Source: an uncultured Clostridia bacterium
GTDB lineage: Bacteria; Bacillota; Clostridia; Oscillospirales; Ruminococcaceae
DNA: 5,320 bases
Direction of reading: 5' to 3'
Assembly (NCBI GenBank): GCA_947177695.1
Contig: CAMWVO010000171.1
Span: 1 to 5,320, forward strand
Made by a program: the position numbers and the translations under genes. How positions within the stretch are numbered: the stretch's first letter is position 1; the number at the start of each line of letters is the position of its first letter. Under the pieces are notes generated by a model that saw only the letters and a program-made list of their open reading frames with translations, had not been told where the DNA came from and did not search any database. Shown here in pieces: positions 1 through 4,463 of the stretch.

Positions 1-20
1 ACTTATATTTTTTCAACCTA

Positions 21-49
21 TTGAAATCCAATGCAATATATGCTACAAT
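21..49 (+). promoter_or_regulatory. Sigma-A promoter with extended -10, for the cupin-AraC regulator
   Basis: The -35 box TTGAAA (21-26) is separated by 17 bases from the -10 box TACAAT (44-49), which is preceded by TGC (41-43), an extended -10 element. Transcription would begin near 56, giving a leader of about 25 bases before the ATG at 82. A TGCAAT element (32-37), repeated five times in the 2611-2931 control region, lies in the spacer. Promoter assignment is by consensus only. Confidence 0.7.
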
Positions 50-81
50 GTAAATAAATTATCAAAGTGAGGAAAATTGCT

Positions 82-885
82 ATGGAACATATAATATCAT
101 TTGGTCAGAGCTTTGCAGAACAGAACACTCCGTTTTACATTGAAATGGCAGGTATAACTTATCCCGACCCGAAATATCACATAGTCCGCAGCAATTCTCA
201 TATACATTGCTTCGAGTATGTAATGAAGGGCGAGGGAATAGTTACTGTAGACGGAAAAACCAATTATCCATGCGCTGGGGACGTTTATATTCTTCCAAAG
301 GGTACAAACCACAATTATTGCTCTGAGCCTAATGATCCGTTTGAAAAAATATGGTTTAATATCAACGGTTCTTTGTGTGATGAACTGATCCATATTTACG
401 GAATTATAGGAATACTTATCGTTAAAAATTTTGACGCATTTGATTTTTTCAGAGAATTCCTCGATATTTGCGAGAACAAGGAGCTGTCTGTCAACGAAAT
501 TTATTCGCGGTGTTCACTGGTATTCCATAAGCTGCTGATAAAGATATCAGAAAATCTGACCTTACGCAGCCGCCGCAGTATCAATGATAATGCGGCGGCT
601 GTCAAGTCATATATAGACCGAAATATTTATGAACGGCTAAGCATTGCGCAAATATCAAAGCATATGAATTTATCTCAGTCGCAGGTCAACAGGGTTTTCA
701 AAAAAAGCTATGATATAACGCCTTACGACTACATTCTTACAAGAAAAATAGATACTGCAAAGCTTCTTTTGAAAAACACTTCTCTGTCGATAAAGGAAAT
801 TGCTTTTAAGCTTAATTTCGCTGATGAGCATTATTTTTCAAATGTTTTTTTGCAGAAAACGGGAGTGCGTCCAAAACGCTTTTGA
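82..885 (+). CDS. AraC/XylS-family transcriptional regulator with cupin sensor domain
   Basis: Predicted 267-residue DNA-binding regulator. Residues about 15-85 form a cupin-like AraC ligand-binding domain, with an SHIHCFEYVMKGEG strand pair and then AGDVYILPKGTNH. Residues about 172-267 are the two-HTH AraC domain: HTH1 about 186-207 (LSIAQISKHMNLSQSQVNRVF) and HTH2 about 234-257 (SIKEIAFKLNFADEHYFSNVF). Proteins of this build usually bind a sugar and activate nearby carbohydrate genes; the ligand is unknown here. The frame can also start at GTG 67, but GTGAGGA at 67-73 looks like the Shine-Dalgarno sequence for ATG 82, so I choose 82. The protein stops right after GVRPKRF, where the family normally continues with an Arg and a few more residues, so the C-terminus is slightly short. 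It converges on the GH2 gene, which it may control. Family call firm; target inferred. Confidence 0.92.
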   Translation: MEHIISFGQSFAEQNTPFYIEMAGITYPDPKYHIVRSNSHIHCFEYVMKGEGIVTVDGKTNYPCAGDVYILPKGTNHNYCSEPNDPFEKIWFNINGSLCDELIHIYGIIGILIVKNFDAFDFFREFLDICENKELSVNEIYSRCSLVFHKLLIKISENLTLRSRRSINDNAAAVKSYIDRNIYERLSIAQISKHMNLSQSQVNRVFKKSYDITPYDYILTRKIDTAKLLLKNTSLSIKEIAFKLNFADEHYFSNVFLQKTGVRPKRF

Positions 886-888
886 AGT

Positions 889-2610
889 TTACATCACGAT
901 TTTTTTAATCTCATCTATGCTGACCTTTACTTTTCTTTCCGCAGTAAGCAAGCCGTTTGTTTCCTGCTCAACATCTGTCAACTGAGTATAGCAATACCCG
1001 CTTATGTCTATTGCCTCCACCGCTTTTATAAGGGAAGAAAAACGCACTAGAAACTCATCGCCGTTCTGAACAGAATCACCGTAGCCCCAACCGCTTTGCG
1101 AATAACGTGTACCGCCGATTTCTGTAAAAATAACAGGCTGACCCTCATAAGAAAATCCGTCCGCAAATGGAAGCTTCTGAGGATTTTTTGAATAACCCTC
1201 CGTCAGCTTTGTCCTGCTGTCATACAAGCATAGAAGCCGATCGCCGCGTTGCTCATAATGATGAATTGTCAGAATATCGCTTTTGGTATGCACCCAGCCG
1301 TCGTTTGAAATGATCGGACGCATAGTATCAATGCTTTTGGTCATGTAGTAAAGGCTTACCGCAAAATTCTGCTGTTTGGAATTTGACGATATACTGCCCA
1401 CTCCCCAGCTTTCGTTGAAAAGAACCCAAGTTACCAGCGACGGGTGATTGTAATTCTGTATAACAATATCTGTCCATTCGGCTGAAATGTTTTTTACAGC
1501 TTCGTCGTTAAACCAATAGTTGGATGGCATTTCGCACCACGCAACAAATCCCATTATATCCGCATAGTAAAAAAAGCGTTCGTCCTCATTTTTCTGATGT
1601 TTTCTGACCCCGTTAAAACCCATTTCTTTGGCAAGACGTATATCCTCCGAAAGCGCTGCTTCGTCAGGCGGCGTCATACCCGATTTGCTCCAATAACCTT
1701 GGTCAAGCAAAAGCTTTGAATAGAACGGTTCGCCGTTAAGTAATATCTTGCCGTTTTTTACGGTATATTCTCTGAATCCGAAATAACTTCCGACCTTATC
1801 GACTGTACTTCCATTTTTGCGTACAGTTATTTCCACGTCATAAAGCGCAGGATTCCATATGCTCCATAATTCTATCCGATGTGTGACATTTCCGCTGTCA
1901 AGCCTGACCGAAACTGAGTTATCAATATCTCTTGCCGAAATTGAAGCGGTCTGCACCGCTGATCCGTTAATGCTGACCTCAATGCAAACGTCAACATCAT
2001 AGGCAGGTTCGCTTACGCCTATTTCAAAAGCAACCGAGGAATCGGCTAAATTCGGAGTGATTTTCAGCTTGGTTAGGTGAGTATCATCAACGTATTCAAG
2101 CCATACGCTTTTCCATATTCCCGTTGTCTGGACATACCAGCAGCCATAGCTTGAAGATTCCCACCTTTGCTTCCCCCGCATTTGGACAGATAAGTCAAGA
2201 TCAATGCATTTAACGCTTAAAATGCCTCCGTCATCATTTAAATAATCCGTAACGTCAAACGAAAATCTGCTGTAAGCGCCTCGGTGTTTACCGACTAATT
2301 CAGAATTCACATAAACCTCGGTGTCATAGTCTGCGCCTTCAAAATTTATTATTGTCCGCTTTCCCTGCTTGCCCGTTATTCTGCGTGAGTACCAGACAAT
2401 ATGGTATTGAGCGGTATCTTCTATTCCGCTCAGTTTAGTTTCGTATGTAAACGGCACATTGATTTTTCGGGGTAAATTTCCCGATACCGCATCATTTTCA
2501 GTAACCTCATTTCCGAAAGCAAAATCCCATTCTCCGTTAAGGTTCTGCCAGTCGCTTCTGACAAACTGCGGTCTTGGATATTCGTGAATATAGCATTTAA
2601 CGTGTTTCAT
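889..2610 (-). CDS. Glycoside hydrolase family 2, cytoplasmic (beta-galactosidase/beta-glucuronidase-like)
   Basis: A 573-residue retaining glycosidase that should cleave a beta-linked sugar from oligosaccharides. Three GH2 domains appear in order: an N-terminal jelly-roll sugar-binding domain (about 10-172, with RPQFVRSDWQNLNGEWDF and FEGADYDTEVYVN), an Ig-like sandwich (about 178-282), and a TIM barrel (about 285-573). The acid/base is E400 in LFNESWG (codon 1411-1413) and the nucleophile is E497 in PVIFTEIGG (codon 1120-1122); both are intact. GFNGVRKHQK (331-340) and GYCYTQLTDVEQETNG (538-553) are typical of the compact GH2 group common in gut Firmicutes. No signal peptide or membrane segment is present, so it probably acts on imported substrates. 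The start ATG (2608-2610) has GGAGGT at 2615-2620. Stop codons of this gene and the convergent AraC gene are 3 bases apart. The sugar specificity cannot be read from sequence; beta-galactosidase, glucuronidase or another activity is possible. Confidence 0.93.
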   Translation of the reverse strand: MKHVKCYIHEYPRPQFVRSDWQNLNGEWDFAFGNEVTENDAVSGNLPRKINVPFTYETKLSGIEDTAQYHIVWYSRRITGKQGKRTIINFEGADYDTEVYVNSELVGKHRGAYSRFSFDVTDYLNDDGGILSVKCIDLDLSVQMRGKQRWESSSYGCWYVQTTGIWKSVWLEYVDDTHLTKLKITPNLADSSVAFEIGVSEPAYDVDVCIEVSINGSAVQTASISARDIDNSVSVRLDSGNVTHRIELWSIWNPALYDVEITVRKNGSTVDKVGSYFGFREYTVKNGKILLNGEPFYSKLLLDQGYWSKSGMTPPDEAALSEDIRLAKEMGFNGVRKHQKNEDERFFYYADIMGFVAWCEMPSNYWFNDEAVKNISAEWTDIVIQNYNHPSLVTWVLFNESWGVGSISSNSKQQNFAVSLYYMTKSIDTMRPIISNDGWVHTKSDILTIHHYEQRGDRLLCLYDSRTKLTEGYSKNPQKLPFADGFSYEGQPVIFTEIGGTRYSQSGWGYGDSVQNGDEFLVRFSSLIKAVEAIDISGYCYTQLTDVEQETNGLLTAERKVKVSIDEIKKIVM

Positions 2611-2643
2611 ATATACCTCCGTTTTAGTGTAATTTCTTTTTAT

Positions 2644-2672
2644 ATAATGCCATAAATAATGTGAATATGCAA
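2644..2672 (-). promoter_or_regulatory. Candidate promoter of the GH2 gene
   Basis: Read on the minus strand: -35 TTGCAT (2667-2672), 17-base spacer, -10 CATTAT (2644-2649), followed by an AT-rich start region and the GGAGGT site. An alternative pair sits 12 bases further upstream: TTGAAT (2679-2684), 17 bases, CATTAT (2656-2661). Both -10 boxes depart from consensus, which would suit an activator-dependent promoter. I cannot choose between them. Confidence 0.45.
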
Positions 2673-2681
2673 TACATTATT
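2655..2681. promoter_or_regulatory. Dyad AATAATGT-N11-ACATTATT over the GH2 promoter, candidate operator
   Basis: The arms 2655-2662 and 2674-2681 are perfect 8-bp inverted repeats around an 11-base centre. The dyad covers the candidate -35 box of the GH2 promoter, so a bound dimer would affect GH2 transcription. The DNA is AT-rich, so a chance match is not excluded. No regulator can be assigned. Confidence 0.4.
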
Positions 2682-2820
2682 CAATCATAAAAGTGAGGAA
2701 TACACGCATATCCTGCAATGCTTATCTGGAATTGTCATACAATAATTCCAACAGACTGCAATAGGTAAAAAATTATAAAATCTGTCTATTGTCGGGTGTC
2801 TGCAATTTAATGCTTGCAAT
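2668..2820. repeat. Five same-orientation TGCAAT elements in the divergent control region
   Basis: TGCAAT occurs at 2668-2673, 2714-2719, 2757-2762, 2801-2806 and 2815-2820, all on the plus strand. The start-to-start spacings are 46, 43, 44 and 14 bases. Three of them share the longer CTGCAAT. From base composition I estimate about 0.1 plus-strand occurrence in a region this long. AraC-family proteins often bind direct repeats, so these may be half-sites for one of the two AraC regulators. The rest of 2611-2931 not covered by listed sites shows no supportable gene. Confidence 0.4.
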
Positions 2821-2842
2821 TTATCAAAATTTGTGCTACAAT
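2814..2842 (+). promoter_or_regulatory. Sigma-A promoter with extended -10, for the second AraC-family regulator
   Basis: The -35 box TTGCAA (2814-2819) lies 17 bases from the -10 box TACAAT (2837-2842), with an extended TGC at 2834-2836. Transcription would begin near 2849, giving an 83-base leader. The last TGCAAT element overlaps the -35 box, so a factor bound there could repress or activate this gene. The block TGCTACAATGT is identical to that at the first AraC promoter (41-51). Confidence 0.7.
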
Positions 2843-2876
2843 GTCCATAAATATAATTTTTATAAAGAGTAGCATC

Positions 2877-2915
2877 AAATGTTGTTTGGGATTTTTTATA
2901 GTTCAAACAACGTTT
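2877..2915 (+). promoter_or_regulatory. Leader hairpin immediately before the ribosome binding site of the second AraC gene
   Basis: GTTGTTTG (2881-2888) pairs perfectly with CAAACAAC (2904-2911). The stem extends to about 14 pairs (2877-2890 with 2902-2915) if three G-U pairs are allowed, with an 11-base loop at 2891-2901. It ends two bases before AGGAG (2918-2922). No T-run follows the 3' arm, so it is not a classic terminator. It could shape translation or mRNA stability, or be a DNA operator within the transcribed leader. The structure is visible; the role is inferred. Confidence 0.5.
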
Positions 2916-2931
2916 ATAGGAGTGTGTAAAA

Positions 2932-3933
2932 ATGATAAACGACGACCATTTGCTTGAATTTGAAGAAAAATTAAAGTATATTCCAAAAGGAGAATTATTT
3001 GTTGAAACACATCAGCTTTGTCAGGACGAAGCGGTGCTCCAAACAGAGCATTTTAACAGCTTTTCGGATGGTGTTGGAATTACAAAAATATTTCCTGTTT
3101 TCTCAGGAATAGAGATATCATTAAATCAATTTCGTGCAAGCCGATTTTCTTTTCACCACGAACCCATGCATTCCGTTATACAAATCAATCATTGCAGGAA
3201 CGGAAGAATGGGCTGGGAACTGAAAGACGGATTAAGTATTTACTTGGGTTCAGGAGATTTATCGCTGCATATGTTAGATACTTGTGCCGAGTCTGAAATG
3301 AGCTTGCCGTTAGGTTTTTATGAGGGAATGGCTATTTCGGTCGATATTGAAAAGCTTGCGGCTGATATGCCAGAGATAATAAATGACGCAGGAATTGATA
3401 TAGTAAAGATTACAAAGAAATTCTGCGGAAACGGAAAGGTCACGGCGTTGCCTGCAAGTGAAAAAATCAGTCACATTTTCTCGGAAATGTACGACCTCCC
3501 CCCAAAAATGTGCATACCGTATTTCAAGTTAAAGGTGCAGGAGCTTCTTCTGTTTCTTGATATGCTTGAAGTGTCCGAAGAAAAAGAGCTTACAAAATAT
3601 TTTTCGGAACAGGTCGAGATAATAAAGGAAATTCACAAACAGCTTACTGAAAATCTTGACAAAAGGTTTACGATAGAGGAACTTTCTAAGCAATACCCGA
3701 TAAATACTTCTTCAATGAAATCCGTTTTTAAAGCGGTTTACGGTGCGCCGATAGCTTCATATATGAAAGAATACCGCGTGAAGCAAGCGGCTGTCCTGCT
3801 TCGTGACAGCAATAAAACCATTGCAGAAATTTCCGAAGCGGTGGGTTATGAAAGTCAAAGTAAGTTTTCAAACGCATTTAAGGAAGTTATGCAGATTTTG
3901 CCTGCCGCTTACAGAAAGCAATATAGAAATTGA
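2932..3933 (+). CDS. AraC-family transcriptional regulator, PchR-like layout, next to metal-efflux genes
   Basis: A 333-residue regulator. Residues about 224-330 form the AraC DNA-binding domain: HTH1 about 246-267 (FTIEELSKQYPINTSSMKSVFK) and HTH2 about 294-316 (KTIAEISEAVGYESQSKFSNAFK), closing with PAAYRK. The N-terminal region resembles the sensor half of PchR-type regulators, with HHEPMHSVIQINHCRNGR at about 75-92 and then LGSGDLSLH. PchR in Pseudomonas responds to ferri-pyochelin; the effector here is unknown. A cluster of possible metal ligands (H75, H76, H80, H87, C88) is suggestive but unproven. The start ATG 2932 has AGGAG at 2918-2922, nine bases away. A terminator follows at 3940-3985, so the gene is monocistronic. 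AraC-type direct repeats lie just downstream, before the HMA/ATPase operon, which makes that operon the likely target. Family call firm; metal role inferred. Confidence 0.9.
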   Translation: MINDDHLLEFEEKLKYIPKGELFVETHQLCQDEAVLQTEHFNSFSDGVGITKIFPVFSGIEISLNQFRASRFSFHHEPMHSVIQINHCRNGRMGWELKDGLSIYLGSGDLSLHMLDTCAESEMSLPLGFYEGMAISVDIEKLAADMPEIINDAGIDIVKITKKFCGNGKVTALPASEKISHIFSEMYDLPPKMCIPYFKLKVQELLLFLDMLEVSEEKELTKYFSEQVEIIKEIHKQLTENLDKRFTIEELSKQYPINTSSMKSVFKAVYGAPIASYMKEYRVKQAAVLLRDSNKTIAEISEAVGYESQSKFSNAFKEVMQILPAAYRKQYRN

Positions 3934-3939
3934 ATTTAT

Positions 3940-3985
3940 AAAAACGACGATATTGCCGTATTTTACGGGAATACCGCCGTTTTTT
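3940..3985 (+). terminator. Rho-independent terminator after the second AraC gene
   Basis: A long imperfect hairpin begins seven bases after the stop codon. The 5' arm (3940-3960) pairs with the 3' arm (3964-3984) around a TTT loop, with mismatches at 3947/3977, 3950/3974 and 3955/3969. The inner CCGTA/TACGG stem is perfect. The arm ends in a run of six T (3980-3985). It separates the regulator transcript from the metal operon. Confidence 0.88.
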
Positions 3986-4002
3986 ATTTTCTGAAAAAAT
4001 AA

Positions 4003-4040
4003 TTTTATCCCGAACGGAAACAGTTTTATCCCGAACGGAA
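4003..4040. promoter_or_regulatory. Two perfect 17-bp direct repeats, candidate AraC-type operator
   Basis: TTTTATCCCGAACGGAA occurs at 4003-4019 and again without change at 4024-4040. The period is 21 bp, two helical turns, so both copies face the same side. 17-bp half-sites separated by 4 bp match the known AraC I1-I2 geometry. The pair ends 18 bp before the -35 box at 4059, a plausible activator position. The adjacent AraC-family regulator at 2932-3933 is the natural candidate ligand. I see no copy elsewhere in the window. Confidence 0.7.
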
Positions 4041-4060
4041 CGTTTGCCGCTAAAACTGTT
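4019..4060. repeat. 10-bp inverted repeat AACAGTTTTA / TAAAACTGTT next to the -35 box
   Basis: Arms at 4019-4028 and 4051-4060 are perfect inverted repeats with a 22-base interval. The left arm overlaps the start of the second 17-bp direct repeat. The right arm overlaps the first bases of the -35 box. Read on the minus strand, 4039-4055 matches the 17-bp half-site at only 9 of 17 positions, so it may be a weak inverted third site. It may equally be a separate operator or chance. Confidence 0.45.
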
Positions 4061-4087
4061 GACTTTGAACAATGGTATGTGTATACT
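4059..4087 (+). promoter_or_regulatory. Promoter of the HMA protein / P-type ATPase operon
   Basis: TTGACT (4059-4064), a 17-base spacer and TATACT (4082-4087) give a near-consensus sigma-A promoter. Transcription would begin near 4094, about 58 bases before the ATG at 4152. It is flanked upstream by the direct repeats and downstream by a dyad, so both activation and repression can be proposed. Confidence 0.75.
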
Positions 4088-4100
4088 GTAAACATAACGA

Positions 4101-4132
4101 TTTAACAAATGAATAATCGTTCATATATTAAA
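4101..4132. promoter_or_regulatory. Dyad with TGAA-N6-TTCA core, ArsR/SmtB/CzrA-like operator
   Basis: The core ATGAA (4109-4113), six bases, TTCAT (4120-4124) extends outward to an imperfect dyad with 11 of 13 arm positions matched (4101-4113 against 4120-4132). TGAA-N6-TTCA is the known core of operators for Zn/Cd-sensing ArsR-family repressors such as SmtB and CzrA. It lies just after the predicted transcription start, where a bound repressor would block the operon. No ArsR gene is in this window. An alternative RNA stem, AACGATT (4096-4102) with AATCGTT (4115-4121), overlaps it. Confidence 0.5.
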
Positions 4133-4151
4133 TTCAAAGGAGCAGATACAA

Positions 4152-4370
4152 ATGAAAAAAACTTACAAAATTGAGGTTGACTGCGCTAACTGTGCAAATT
4201 TAATGGAGGACGCTGCACGCAAGACCGCAGGCGTTCAATCGGCTACCGTAAACTTCATGACACAGAAAATGATAGTTGAGTTTGAAGAGGGCAAAGCTCC
4301 CGAAACCGTTATGCAGGACGTACTTAAAGCTTGCAAAAAGGTTGAACCCGATTGTGAGGTCTTTATCTGA
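4152..4370 (+). CDS. Stand-alone heavy-metal-associated (HMA) domain protein, metallochaperone-like
   Basis: A 72-residue soluble protein that is one HMA (ferredoxin-like beta-alpha-beta-beta-alpha-beta) domain from end to end. The metal site is VDCANC, with C11 and C14 and the acidic residue D10 just before. Cu(I) chaperones usually have a T in that place (MTCxxC), while Zn/Cd/Pb exporters such as ZntA carry DCxxC, so a divalent soft metal is more likely than copper. C61 and C68 near the C-terminus could add ligands. The start has AAAGGAG (4136-4142), nine bases from ATG. It is the first gene of an operon whose next gene is a P1B ATPase lacking an N-terminal HMA domain, so it probably delivers metal to, or regulates, that pump in the cytoplasm. 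HMA call firm; metal and partner inferred. Confidence 0.92.
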   Translation: MKKTYKIEVDCANCANLMEDAARKTAGVQSATVNFMTQKMIVEFEEGKAPETVMQDVLKACKKVEPDCEVFI

Positions 4371-4389
4371 TTTAAAGACAACAGCACCG

Positions 4390-4438
4390 AAAAGGACGTC
4401 TCTTAAATGTTCCGAAAAGGCTTAAGAGCGTCCTTTTT
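4390..4438 (+). terminator. Terminator-like intercistronic hairpin between the HMA gene and the ATPase
   Basis: AAAAGGACG and CTCTTAA (4390-4398 and 4400-4406, T4399 bulged) pair with TTAAGAG and CGTCCTTTT (4422-4437): 16 pairs with a 15-base loop and a T5 run at 4434-4438. Because the ATPase ribosome binding site follows at 4450 with no new convincing promoter, this is probably a partial terminator or processing/stability element that lowers pump expression relative to the HMA protein. CCGAAAAGG occurs twice (4387-4395, 4412-4420), so an alternative hairpin using the same CCTTTT arm is possible. Confidence 0.75.
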
Positions 4439-4463
4439 GTAAAATGCTTGAAAGGAGCTTTGA

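Noticed and set aside
97..393. 98-codon minus-strand open frame inside the cupin-AraC gene
   Set aside because: It lies wholly opposite a well-supported gene, has no recognisable domain, and is best explained as a shadow frame.
800..985. 61-codon plus-strand frame across the AraC/GH2 junction
   Set aside because: It overlaps both convergent genes, has no ribosome binding site, and its hydrophobic look comes from reading AT-rich coding DNA out of frame.
2690..2765. AAAGTGAGGAA block at 2690-2700, similar to 64-74 before the first AraC gene, with short frames after it (e.g. ATG 2719, 16 codons)
   Set aside because: The similarity ends after the Shine-Dalgarno-like core, the frames are tiny, and the ATG is not well placed behind the GTGAGGA. 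It may be a degraded gene start, but evidence is too thin.
2685..2906. 73-codon minus-strand frame in the divergent control region
   Set aside because: No ribosome binding site or domain; it covers the promoter, the TGCAAT elements and the leader hairpin of the oppositely oriented AraC gene.
2611..2931. Catabolite repression (cre) site for the GH2 gene
   Set aside because: I found no sequence close to the CcpA consensus in this region on either strand.
4003..4040. CRISPR-like array
   Set aside because: Only two copies of a 17-bp repeat with a 4-bp interval; no spacers and no cas genes. Operator half-sites explain it better.
3868..4108. Overlapping minus-strand frames of 73 and 75 codons across the terminator and the direct repeats
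   Set aside because: Their apparent internal repeat is just the translated 17-bp operator repeat; no ribosome binding site or known domain.
4152..4370. Copper chaperone CopZ
   Set aside because: The fold is the same, but the metal site is DCANC rather than the MTCxxC usual for copper chaperones, and the following ATPase is of the Zn/Cd type, so I did not give the symbol.
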